The translations under genes and the position numbers were made by a program. Shown piece after piece: positions 1 to 6,206 of a stretch of 6,654 nt of DNA; the first letter of the stretch is position 1; every line of letters starts with the position of its first letter. Below the pieces are notes generated by a model. The model made no database searches. It had not been told where the DNA came from and worked only from the letters and a program-made list of their open reading frames with translations. This DNA comes from JBFKUL01 sp041635755 (lineage in GTDB: Bacteria; Pseudomonadota; Gammaproteobacteria; Burkholderiales; SG8-39), in contig JBFKUL010000163.1 of assembly GCA_041635755.1 (NCBI GenBank), forward strand, positions 1-6,654, given 5' to 3'.

Positions 1-11
1 AGGCGAAGCCG

Positions 12-311
12 ATGCAAAGGCCGTTCCTGCCGCTCGTGGTCGCCATCGTCATCGTCGCAGCGCTGGTCTACGGCACCTTCGGCCTGTCTGCGTTCTCCGA
101 CCCGAACGCGCCTTTCCATACGCACGTCATTCCGCGCTACCTGAACGAGGGGCCGAAGGAGACCGGCGTGCCGAACGTCGTGACCGCGGTGCTCGCGAGC
201 TATCGGGGCTTCGACACGCTTGGCGAAGTCATCGTTGTTTTCACGGCGGGCATCGGCGTCATCGCACTGCTCAGGCCCCGTCGCAAGGGCGGCAAGGAGA
301 AGCGCAAGTGA
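12..311 (+). CDS. MbhE-like subunit of an Mrp/Mnh-type antiporter (stand-alone MrpA C-terminal domain)
   Basis: This 99-residue protein should be a small inner-membrane subunit of the antiporter complex. It has a hydrophobic helix at about residues 5-25, a polar external-type loop (26-56), the motif SYRGFDTLGE (63-72) and a second helix at about 70-88, then a very basic tail (RPRRKGGKEKRK) expected in the cytoplasm. The YRGFDTLGE signature is characteristic of the MbhE domain, which in most bacterial Mrp systems is the C-terminal end of the large MrpA protein; here it is a separate gene, as in archaeal membrane-bound hydrogenase operons. The frame stays open to the left edge, so an upstream start is possible, but ATG 12 places the first helix at the N-terminus and has a modest AGGCGA ribosome site 5 nt ahead. 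Its stop overlaps the next start by 4 nt (GTGA), indicating translational coupling. Confidence 0.85.
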   Translation: MQRPFLPLVVAIVIVAALVYGTFGLSAFSDPNAPFHTHVIPRYLNEGPKETGVPNVVTAVLASYRGFDTLGEVIVVFTAGIGVIALLRPRRKGGKEKRK

Positions 312-742
312 GGACCGAGGTCGTCCTGCGGGTGATCGGCAAGCTGCTCATACCGTTCATGCTGCTTTTCGCCCTGTACGTTCAGTTTCACGGCGACTTC
401 GGCCCGGGCGGCGGCTTTCAGGCCGGGGTGATCACCGCGGCCGCGGTAATCTTCTACGGCCTCATCTTCGGCCTGCCACAGGCGCGCCGCTTGGTGCCCG
501 ACTGGGTGGTCGAGACCATGGTGGCGCTCGGCGTGGCCATTTACCTCGGCGTGGGATTCGCGGGCCTCGCGCTAGGCGGCAACTTTCTTGACTACTTCGT
601 GCTGCACGCGGACCCGGTCGAAGGACAGCACCGCGGCATCTTCTGGATCGAGATCGGCGTGCTCGTCACGGTCGCCGGCGTGATGCTGAAGATCTTCTAC
701 ATGTTCGCCGGCCGCGGCCGCGGCAACGAGCCCGACCAATGA
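308..742 (+). CDS. mnhB: Na+/H+ antiporter subunit MnhB (MrpB)
   Basis: This 144-residue protein matches the MnhB/MrpB family in length and motifs. HGDFGPGGGFQAGVI lies at residues 28-42, GGNFLDY at 90-96, and a His followed by GIFWIEIGV at 108-118. Four membrane helices are visible at about 11-27, 38-56, 68-88 and 110-133, with a short basic/acidic tail. MnhB is a membrane-arm subunit of the Mrp complex (MbhF in hydrogenase relatives); it has no catalytic role of its own but is needed for a working complex in studied systems. The start is GTG at 308, supported by AGGAG at 295-299 with 8 nt spacing and by the 4-nt overlap with the upstream stop. The stop codon overlaps the following ATG (ATGA). 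Confidence 0.95.
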   Translation: MRTEVVLRVIGKLLIPFMLLFALYVQFHGDFGPGGGFQAGVITAAAVIFYGLIFGLPQARRLVPDWVVETMVALGVAIYLGVGFAGLALGGNFLDYFVLHADPVEGQHRGIFWIEIGVLVTVAGVMLKIFYMFAGRGRGNEPDQ

Positions 743-1107
743 CGGCTTTCGCCAGCCATTACACCTACTGGATGACCATTGTGCTCATGGTCAGCGGGCT
801 GTACATCGTCATCGCGCGCGGCAACCTGATCAAGAAGCTGATCGGTCTTGCGATCTTCCAGACCTCGGTGTACCTGCTCTACATCGCACCGGGCAAGCTG
901 ATCGGCGGCACCGCGCCGATCGTCTCGGAGGCGTTCAAGGTCTACTCGAATCCCCTGCCGCACGTGCTGATCCTCACCGCGATCGTGGTGGGCGTGGCGA
1001 CGCTCGCGCTCGGCCTGGCGATCGCGGTACGCGTGCGCGAGGCCTACGGCAGCGTGGAGGAAGACGAGATCCTCGCCGTCGACAGGTCCGACGAGGATCG
1101 AGCGTGA
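739..1107 (+). CDS. mnhC: Na+/H+ antiporter subunit MnhC (MrpC, NuoK-like)
   Basis: This 122-residue protein is the NuoK-like subunit. Three membrane helices are visible at about residues 8-26, 33-50 and 73-98. The signature pieces are GLYIVIARGNLIKKLIGL (20-37) and NPLPHVLILTAIVVG (71-85), the latter being the typical third-helix entry of MrpC/NuoK proteins. The C-terminus (from about 105) is a strongly acidic cytoplasmic tail (EEDEILAVDRSDEDRA). In the complex it should sit between MnhB and the antiporter-like D subunit and pass conformational or charge changes along the membrane arm. The ATG at 739 overlaps the mnhB stop by 4 nt; only a weak ribosome site precedes it, so translation probably depends on coupling. 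A 25-nt gap separates it from the next gene. Confidence 0.95.
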   Translation: MTAFASHYTYWMTIVLMVSGLYIVIARGNLIKKLIGLAIFQTSVYLLYIAPGKLIGGTAPIVSEAFKVYSNPLPHVLILTAIVVGVATLALGLAIAVRVREAYGSVEEDEILAVDRSDEDRA

Positions 1108-1132
1108 CGGCCGGCATTGGGGAATTCCGCGC

Positions 1133-2617
1133 ATGCTGAGCGCGGAGCACCTGCCTGCGCTGCAGGTGGTGGTGCCGCTCGCCGCGGCGCCGCTGATCGT
1201 GCTGCTGCGCCGTCCCGGCGTGGCCTGGGCGATCGCCACCGCCGTGTCCGTGTTCGCGTTCGCCTGCTCGGTGATGCTCGCCTGGCGCGTCGCTGCCGAT
1301 GGCGCGATCTCCTACGAGCTGGGCAGCTGGGCTCCGCCATGGGGGATCGAGTACCGGGTGGACGCGCTCTCCGCGTTCGTGCTGGTGCTGGTCGCCTCGA
1401 TCGGCGCGGTGGCCGCGCTCTACGCTCGGCGCAGCATCGCTGCCGAGCTGTCTGAGGACCAGCACTATCTCTTTTACACCATGTTCGTGCTGTGCCTTGC
1501 GGGCCTGCTCGGCATGACGATCACCGGCGATGCCTTCAACCTGTTCGTGTTCATGGAGGTCTCGTCGCTGTCGATGTACGTGCTGATTGCCCTGGGGCGC
1601 CACCGGCGTGCGCTCATGGCGGCCTTCCAGTATCTGATTCTCGGTACCGTCGGTGCCACATGCTTCGTCATCGGGGTGGGATTGCTCTACCTCAGCACCG
1701 GCACGCTCAACCTCGTCGACCTCGCCGAGCGCGTGCAGCAGGTCAAGGACCTGCGCCCGATTCTCGCCGCGCTCGCCTTTCTGACCGTCGGCATGTCGCT
1801 CAAGGCCGCGGTGTTTCCGCTGCACCTGTGGCTGCCGAACGCCTACACCTACGCGCCGTCGGTGGTCAGCGCGTTTCTCGCCGCGACGGCGACCAAGGTG
1901 GCGATCTACGTCCTGATACGCTTTTACTTCACCGTGTTCGGCGAGCGGCTGGTGCTGGAGGCCTTGCCGATGAGCGAGATCCTGATCGCGCTCTCGGTGC
2001 TCGCGATCGTGACGGCCTCGCTGGTGGCGGTGTTCCAGAGTGATTTGAAGCGCATGTTCGCGTATTCGAGCGTGGCGCAGATCGGCTACATCACGCTCGG
2101 CATCGGCCTCGCCAACGCCCCGGGCCTGACTGCGGCCACGGTGCACCTGTTCAACCACGGCATCACCAAGGGCGCGATTTTCATGCTGCTTGGGTGCCTT
2201 GCGCTTCGCGCGGGGCGCACCGGCTTCGATTGCGCAGCGGGCCTTGCGCGCAGCATGCCGTTCACTGCGTTCGGCATGGTGATCGCGGGCCTCTCCCTGA
2301 TCGGCGTCCCGGGCACGGCCGGGTTCATCAGCAAGTGGTATCTCGTGCTGGGCGCCATCGAGCTGGGCCAGTGGTGGCTCGTCGCGCTGGTGGTGGCCAC
2401 CTCGCTCATCGCCGTGGCCTACGTCTGGCGCTTCGTCGAGGCGGCCTATCTCACGGAGCCCACGAGCGCGTCACCGCGCGCAGGCGAGGCGCCGCTCGCA
2501 TTCCTGCTGCCCGCGTGGGCCCTGGTCGCGGCGTGCGTGGTCTTCGGATTTGAGACCGCCTTCAGCGTTGGTGGCGCGCGCGCCGCCGCGACCATGCTCC
2601 TAGGAGGCGGACCGTGA
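1133..2617 (+). CDS. mnhD: Antiporter-like subunit D1 (MnhD/MrpD, NuoM/N family)
   Basis: This 494-residue polytopic protein is the first of three antiporter-like subunits and the closest here to canonical MrpD. The key charged residues of the family are all present: Glu142 in helix 5 (LFVFMEVSSLSMYVLIALG), Lys224 in helix 7 (MSLKAAVFPLHLWLPNAY), Lys255 in helix 8 (ATATKVAIYVLIRF), His338/His342/Lys346 in helix 11 (VHLFNHGITKGAIF) and Lys401 in the broken helix 12 (GFISKWYL). The amphipathic segment FQSDLKRMFAYSSVAQIGY (301-319) is the usual link before helices 10-11. It should form one proton or cation translocation half-channel. ATG 1133 is the only sensible start: no other ATG, GTG or TTG lies in frame back to 1104, and a weak GGGGA lies 10 nt upstream. 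The C-terminus overlaps D2 by GTGA. Confidence 0.93.
   Translation: MLSAEHLPALQVVVPLAAAPLIVLLRRPGVAWAIATAVSVFAFACSVMLAWRVAADGAISYELGSWAPPWGIEYRVDALSAFVLVLVASIGAVAALYARRSIAAELSEDQHYLFYTMFVLCLAGLLGMTITGDAFNLFVFMEVSSLSMYVLIALGRHRRALMAAFQYLILGTVGATCFVIGVGLLYLSTGTLNLVDLAERVQQVKDLRPILAALAFLTVGMSLKAAVFPLHLWLPNAYTYAPSVVSAFLAATATKVAIYVLIRFYFTVFGERLVLEALPMSEILIALSVLAIVTASLVAVFQSDLKRMFAYSSVAQIGYITLGIGLANAPGLTAATVHLFNHGITKGAIFMLLGCLALRAGRTGFDCAAGLARSMPFTAFGMVIAGLSLIGVPGTAGFISKWYLVLGAIELGQWWLVALVVATSLIAVAYVWRFVEAAYLTEPTSASPRAGEAPLAFLLPAWALVAACVVFGFETAFSVGGARAAATMLLGGGP
2602..2607 (+). promoter_or_regulatory. Strong ribosome binding site fixing the GTG start of D2
   Basis: A perfect AGGAGG lies inside the last codons of D1, 6 nt before GTG 2614. 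It supports a GTG start that overlaps the D1 stop rather than any later start, and suggests D2 is translated at a high rate from the polycistronic message. Confidence 0.75.
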
Positions 2618-4062
2618 GCAACGCGCAGTTGATCGTCGCGGCGCTGCTGGTGCCGATGGTCGGCGCGCTCGGAATCGCGCTCGCGGGACGCTCGCCCAAC
2701 CTGCGCGAGTCGGTGACGCTGTCAAGCGCGCTGACGCTGCTCGCGAGCACGGCGAGCCTCGCTCCCGTGGTGCTCGCCGGCGGCGTGCCGCAGTTGTTCG
2801 TGCTCGAGATGCTGCCGGGCATCGCGCTTGGATTCCGCGTCGAGCCGCTGGGGATGCTGTTCGCGCTCGTCGCCTCGGGTCTGTGGGTCGTCAACTCGGT
2901 GTATTCGATCGGCTACATGCGCGGCAACGACGAGCCGCACCAGACACGCTTCTACGTCTGCTTCGCGCTGGCGCTCGCGGCCACCATGGGCATCGCGTTC
3001 TCGGCGAACCTGCTGACGTTGTTCCTGTTCTACGAGGCGCTCACGCTGGTCACCTATCCGCTGGTGACGCACCATGGTGACGACGAAGCGCGCTCGGGCG
3101 GGCGGGTCTACCTCGGCTATCTGCTCGGCTCGTCGATCGTATTCCTGCTTCCGGCGGTGATCGCGACGTGGGCGATCGCCGGGACGCTGGAGTTCACGAG
3201 CGGGGGACTGCTCGGCGGTACATCGGGTGCAACGCTTGGGGCGCTGCTCGCGCTTTACATGTTCGGCATCGGCAAGGCCGCGTTGATGCCGATCCATCGG
3301 TGGCTGCCGGCGGCGATGGTCGCGCCCACGCCGGTATCGGCGCTGCTGCACGCCGTGGCCGTGGTCAAGGCGGGCGTTTTCGCGGTGGTCAAAGTGATCG
3401 TGTACGTGTTCGGCATCGATACGCTTGCCGGCACCTCAGCTTCCGATTGGCTGCCCACGGTCGCGGGCTTCACGGTGATCGCAGCCTCGGTGGTCGCGCT
3501 GCGCTCAGACAACCTGAAGCGGCGGCTTGCGTACTCGACGGTAAGCCAGCTCTCCTACGTGATCATCGCCGCGGCGGTGCTCGCGCCGCTCTCGGTTGCC
3601 GGCGCCGTTCTGCACATCGCGGCGCACGCGTTCAGCAAGATCACGCTGTTCTTCGCCGCCGGCTCCATTTACACCGCTTCGGGCAAGACCGAGGTGAGCC
3701 AGCTCGACGGCATCGGCCGGCGCATGCCCTGGACGATGGGTGCATTCACCATCGGCGCGCTGTCGCTGATCGGTGTGCCGCCGTGCATCGGCTTCGTCAG
3801 CAAGTGGTACATCCTTCAGGGCGTGTTCGCCGCCGAGCTTTGGCTGGTGGCCGCGGTGCTGCTCGCGAGCACGCTGCTCAATGCCGCGTACTTCCTGCCG
3901 ATCGTGCACGCCGCGTTCTGCCGGCCGGCGGCCGGCGAGGCGCACGGCGAGGCGCCACTGCCGATGGTGATCGCGTTAAGTGTCACGGCCGCCGGCACGA
4001 TCGCGCTGTTCTTCCTGCCGGAACTGCCGCTCGCCCTGGCGCGCAGCGTCGCGGGGCTTTAG
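2614..4062 (+). CDS. Antiporter-like subunit D2 (NuoL/M-type proton-conducting subunit)
   Basis: This 482-residue polytopic protein is a second antiporter-like subunit, clearly divergent from D1. It carries the classic Complex I signature APTPVSALLHAVAVVKAGVF (237-256). The expected translocation residues are present: Glu141 in helix 5 (FLFYEALTLVTYPLV), Lys221 in helix 7 (GIGKAALMPIHRWLP), His246 and Lys252 in helix 8, His334/His338/Lys342 in helix 11 (HIAAHAFSKITLFFAAG) and Lys397 in helix 12 (GFVSKWYILQG). Loops such as THHGDDEARSGGR (152-164) and CRPAAGEAHGEAP (436-448) are cytoplasmic in type. It starts with GTG at 2614, coupled to D1. In hydrogenase-type or sulfur-reductase relatives a second MrpD-like protein occurs in a similar place. 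I would call it an Mrp-complex subunit; NuoL/NuoM of a true Complex I is less likely, since no other Nuo genes are next to it. Confidence 0.9.
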   Translation: MSNAQLIVAALLVPMVGALGIALAGRSPNLRESVTLSSALTLLASTASLAPVVLAGGVPQLFVLEMLPGIALGFRVEPLGMLFALVASGLWVVNSVYSIGYMRGNDEPHQTRFYVCFALALAATMGIAFSANLLTLFLFYEALTLVTYPLVTHHGDDEARSGGRVYLGYLLGSSIVFLLPAVIATWAIAGTLEFTSGGLLGGTSGATLGALLALYMFGIGKAALMPIHRWLPAAMVAPTPVSALLHAVAVVKAGVFAVVKVIVYVFGIDTLAGTSASDWLPTVAGFTVIAASVVALRSDNLKRRLAYSTVSQLSYVIIAAAVLAPLSVAGAVLHIAAHAFSKITLFFAAGSIYTASGKTEVSQLDGIGRRMPWTMGAFTIGALSLIGVPPCIGFVSKWYILQGVFAAELWLVAAVLLASTLLNAAYFLPIVHAAFCRPAAGEAHGEAPLPMVIALSVTAAGTIALFFLPELPLALARSVAGL

Positions 4063-4066
4063 GGGA
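4061..4066 (+). promoter_or_regulatory. Ribosome binding site of the 86-residue protein
   Basis: AGGGGA overlaps the D2 stop codon. It lies 5 nt from ATG 4072 and 8 nt from the adjacent ATG 4075; the second spacing is closer to optimal, so the protein may start at its second Met. Confidence 0.5.
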
Positions 4067-4071
4067 AACCG

Positions 4072-4332
4072 ATGATGAGACCCGGAAGCGAACGCGAATA
4101 CTGGCTCGACCGCAAGGAAAACGTCGACAAGGTGTACTGGGGCGTGTGGGTGCTTTGCGCGCTGCTGTTTCTCATCGAGCCGCTGGTGCACAAGCACGGC
4201 GATTTTGCCTTCGAGAACTGGTTTGGCTTTCACGGCTGGTATGGCTTCGTCGCCTGTGTCGGGCTGGTGCTTGCGGCGAAGCTGCTGCGGGTGATCCTGA
4301 ATCGCCCGGAGGACTACTATGACCGGCATTGA
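4072..4332 (+). CDS. Small two-helix membrane protein of unknown function in the antiporter operon
   Basis: I do not recognise a named family for this 86-residue protein. It starts with a charged N-terminus (REYWLDRKENVDK, residues 8-20), has a hydrophobic helix at about 20-38, a short loop rich in His and aromatic residues (HKHGDFAFENWFGFHGWYGF, 40-59), a second helix at about 55-74 and a charged end (RPEDYYDRH). Both termini would lie on the same side of the membrane. It sits 9 nt after D2 and overlaps D3 by 14 nt, so it is translated together with the antiporter subunits and is most likely a structural or assembly subunit of the same complex. I have the impression that similar small proteins accompany such operons in other bacteria, but cannot verify it. 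It is not MnhF or MnhG: the length is comparable but the motifs and helix number do not fit. The start could be ATG 4072 or ATG 4075. Confidence 0.8.
   Translation: MMRPGSEREYWLDRKENVDKVYWGVWVLCALLFLIEPLVHKHGDFAFENWFGFHGWYGFVACVGLVLAAKLLRVILNRPEDYYDRH
4308..4312 (+). promoter_or_regulatory. Ribosome binding site of D3 inside the upstream gene
   Basis: GGAGG lies 6 nt before ATG 4319, within the codons for the last residues of the 86-residue protein. It fixes the D3 start and makes the 14-nt gene overlap credible. Confidence 0.7.
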
Positions 4333-6013
4333 ACTCTCGCCCGCATGGACCCTGATTGCGGGCGCCGCGCTGGTGCCGTTCCTGCGGGGCGTGGCCCGCG
4401 GGATCTGGACGATCGCGCTGCCCCTCGCCGGCATGGTGCAGCTCTGGCTGCTGCCGGCGGGAGAGTTCGGCCAGCTGCAGTTTCTCGGCGAGCAGCTCGT
4501 GCTCTTGCGCGTGGACCGCTGGAGCGTGCTGTTCTCGCTGATCTTCCTGATCGCGGCGCTTCTATCTTCGATTTACGCGCTGCACGTGCGCGACTGGGTG
4601 CAGCCCACCGCGGGGCTCGCCTACGCGGGTGCCGCCATCGGCGCGGTGCTCGCCGGCGACCTGTTGACGCTGTTCGCGTTCTGGGAGCTGACCGCGTTGA
4701 CCTCGGTGTTCCTGATCTGGGCACGCGGCAGCGAGCGCGCCTACCGTGCGGGCATGCGCTACATCGTGATCCAGCTCGTCTCGGGGATGCTGCTGCTGTT
4801 CGGTGCGCTGCAGCAGCTCGCGGCGACAGGCACGTTGCGCTTCGAGCACATCGGATTGGACGCCCCTGGCGGGCTGCTGATATTCCTCGCGTTCGGCATC
4901 AAGTGCGCGTTCCCGCTGCTGCACAACTGGCTGCAGGACGCGTACCCGGAGGCCACCGAGGCCGGCACCGTGTTCTTGTCGGCCTTCACGACCAAGCTTG
5001 CCGTTTACGCGCTCGCGCGCGGCTTCGCCGGCACGGAGGCGCTGATCTGGATCGGGGCAACCATGACCGCGTTCCCGATCTTCTATGCGGTGATCGAGAA
5101 TGACTTGCGCCGCGTGCTGGCCTACAGCCTCAACAATCAGCTCGGCTTCATGGTGGTCGGCATCGGCATTGGCACCGAGCTCGCGCTGAACGGGACCGCG
5201 TCGCACGCGTTCAGCCACATCCTGTACAAGGCGCTGCTATTCATGTCGATGGGGGCCGTGCTTCACCGCGTCGGCACGATAAACGGCTCCGAGCTCGGTG
5301 GGCTCTACAAGTCGATGCCCTGGACCGCGGGATTCTGTATCGTCGGCGCGGCCTCGATCTCGGCGTTCCCGCTGTTCAGCGGATTCATCAGCAAGTCGAT
5401 GATTCTGTCGGCCGCCGCGGGCGAGGGGCACCTGATCACTTGGCTCGTGCTGCTGTTCGCCTCGGCAGGCGTGTTCCACCACTCGGGCATCAAGATCCCG
5501 TATTTCGCGTTCTTTGCGCACGATTCGGGCAAGCGCTGCGAGGAGGCGCCGCTCAACATGCTCGTCGCGATGGCGATCACCGCGGCGTTGTGCATCGGCA
5601 TCGGCGTCTATCCCGACCCTCTCTACGCGATGCTGCCGTTCGTGGTCGAGTACGTGCCTTATACCGGCAGCCATGTCCTGACGCAGCTTCAGCTGCTCGT
5701 GTTCTCGGCGCTCGCGTTCTCGGTGCTGATGCGCACGGGTATCTACCCGCCCGAGATGCGCCTGGTGAATCTCGACAGCGATTGGGTCTACCGTCGCTTT
5801 GCCCCCACGCTGGTGCAGGCCATCGGCGCCGGCGCGGCCGTGGCCTGGCGCGAGCTGCGCGACGTGTTCGCACGGCCGGCGCGCGGTGCGGCTGCCTGGC
5901 TGGTGCGTCACCATGCGCCCGAGGGGCTCCTCGCGCGCACGTGGACCACGGGCGGCATGGCGATGTGGGTGGCGTTGCTGCTCGCAGCCTATCTTATTGT
6001 CTATTACTACTAA
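4319..6013 (+). CDS. Antiporter-like subunit D3 with C-terminal extension
   Basis: This 564-residue polytopic protein is the third antiporter-like subunit. The conserved charges are Glu123 in helix 5 (LFAFWELTALTSVFLIW), Lys195 in helix 7 (FGIKCAFPLLHNWLQ), Lys226 in helix 8 (AFTTKLAVYALAR), His296/His300/Lys304 in helix 11 (HAFSHILYKALLFMSMG) and Lys359 in helix 12 (GFISKSMILSA). The helix 7-8 link reads AYPEATEAGTVFLSAF (208-223), with two extra glutamates where D2 has the APTPVSALLHA motif. After the usual core (to about 470) there is a region with the motif LVNLDSDWVYRR (482-493), an amphipathic stretch (about 494-530) and a final helix (about 546-563). This is longer than a standard MrpD (about 480-500) and resembles in outline the lateral-helix-plus-terminal-helix end of NuoL, but is shorter. 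It may stand in for the NuoL-like part of MrpA, which is otherwise missing in this window. Confidence 0.9.
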   Translation: MTGIELSPAWTLIAGAALVPFLRGVARGIWTIALPLAGMVQLWLLPAGEFGQLQFLGEQLVLLRVDRWSVLFSLIFLIAALLSSIYALHVRDWVQPTAGLAYAGAAIGAVLAGDLLTLFAFWELTALTSVFLIWARGSERAYRAGMRYIVIQLVSGMLLLFGALQQLAATGTLRFEHIGLDAPGGLLIFLAFGIKCAFPLLHNWLQDAYPEATEAGTVFLSAFTTKLAVYALARGFAGTEALIWIGATMTAFPIFYAVIENDLRRVLAYSLNNQLGFMVVGIGIGTELALNGTASHAFSHILYKALLFMSMGAVLHRVGTINGSELGGLYKSMPWTAGFCIVGAASISAFPLFSGFISKSMILSAAAGEGHLITWLVLLFASAGVFHHSGIKIPYFAFFAHDSGKRCEEAPLNMLVAMAITAALCIGIGVYPDPLYAMLPFVVEYVPYTGSHVLTQLQLLVFSALAFSVLMRTGIYPPEMRLVNLDSDWVYRRFAPTLVQAIGAGAAVAWRELRDVFARPARGAAAWLVRHHAPEGLLARTWTTGGMAMWVALLLAAYLIVYYY

Positions 6014-6035
6014 TTTCGTGGGTCGGTCTGCACTA

Positions 6036-6050
6036 CGGAACCTTATTCCG
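6036..6050. repeat. Short inverted repeat CGGAA-N5-TTCCG
   Basis: A perfect 5-bp inverted repeat with a 5-nt centre starts 22 nt after the D3 stop and ends 15 nt before the proposed -35 box. It could be a weak hairpin at the end of the operon message or a small operator; no T tract follows, so a terminator role is doubtful. Confidence 0.35.
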
Positions 6051-6058
6051 GATCATGA

Positions 6059-6089
6059 AGTCGCCTTGCAACCTGCGGAAACGGCGACT
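6059..6089. promoter_or_regulatory. Candidate operator: 7-bp inverted repeat flanking the -35 box
   Basis: AGTCGCC at 6059-6065 and GGCGACT at 6083-6089 are perfect inverted copies with 24 nt between arm starts. The left arm ends directly against the -35 hexamer and the right arm ends on the first base of the -10 hexamer, so a dimeric regulator bound here would block RNA polymerase. The same sequence could alternatively fold as an RNA hairpin with a 17-nt loop in read-through transcripts from the antiporter operon. Confidence 0.35.
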
Positions 6090-6094
6090 AAAAT
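6066..6094 (+). promoter_or_regulatory. Predicted sigma70-type promoter of the TRAP gene
   Basis: TTGCAA at 6066-6071 (4 of 6 to the TTGACA consensus) and TAAAAT at 6089-6094 (5 of 6 to TATAAT) are separated by exactly 17 nt. In such a GC-rich sequence this pair stands out. Transcription would begin near 6100-6102 and give a leader of about 113 nt before ATG 6215. It implies that the TRAP gene is expressed independently of the antiporter operon. Confidence 0.5.
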
Positions 6095-6110
6095 TGAGGC
6101 AGTCCGTCGG

Positions 6111-6124
6111 CACCCGGCCGGGTG
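6111..6124. repeat. 14-bp perfect palindrome CACCCGGCCGGGTG
   Basis: A perfect GC-rich palindrome lies about 10 nt after the predicted transcription start. As DNA it could be an operator half or dyad; as RNA it gives a 5-bp stem with a GGCC loop. Its function cannot be told from sequence alone, and GC-rich DNA makes such palindromes more likely by chance. Confidence 0.35.
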
Positions 6125-6163
6125 TGCATCGCGGCTTATCCTGGGGGCGGGCGGGATCCATAT

Positions 6164-6179
6164 CGGGGCTTCGGCCCTG
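6164..6179 (+). other. UUCG-capped hairpin in the TRAP gene leader
   Basis: CGGGGC-TTCG-GCCCTG forms a 6-bp stem (one G-U pair) closed by C-UUCG-G, a very stable tetraloop type. It lies 21 nt before the AGGAGG ribosome site. No T run follows, so it is not an intrinsic terminator; it may stabilise or space the leader RNA. Confidence 0.4.
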
Positions 6180-6200
6180 CACGAGCAAGACAGTCACCAC

Positions 6201-6206
6201 AGGAGG
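6201..6206 (+). promoter_or_regulatory. Ribosome binding site of the TRAP binding protein gene
   Basis: A perfect AGGAGG stands 8 nt before ATG 6215. It decides the start and is in keeping with the high expression usual for periplasmic binding proteins. Confidence 0.75.

Noticed and set aside
974..2158. Minus-strand open frame of 394 codons opposite mnhC and D1
   Set aside because: The product is rich in His, Arg, Gln and Glu in the pattern typical of antisense reading of a GC-rich membrane-protein gene. The plus-strand genes have clear family motifs throughout.
3168..4322. Plus-strand open frame of 384 codons overlapping D2 and the small protein
   Set aside because: Low-complexity Arg/Gly/Ala composition, no recognisable domain, and fully covered by well-supported genes in other frames.
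12..6013. Reading the cluster as part of a respiratory Complex I (nuo) operon
   Set aside because: The MnhB and MbhE signatures are specific to Mrp/MBH-type complexes, and no NuoH, NuoI, NuoJ or peripheral-arm genes are seen. NuoK/L/M/N-like genes are shared between both systems.
6036..6089. Intrinsic terminator for the antiporter operon
   Set aside because: Two inverted repeats can form hairpins, but neither is followed by a T run on the plus strand, and the second overlaps a good promoter-like sequence.
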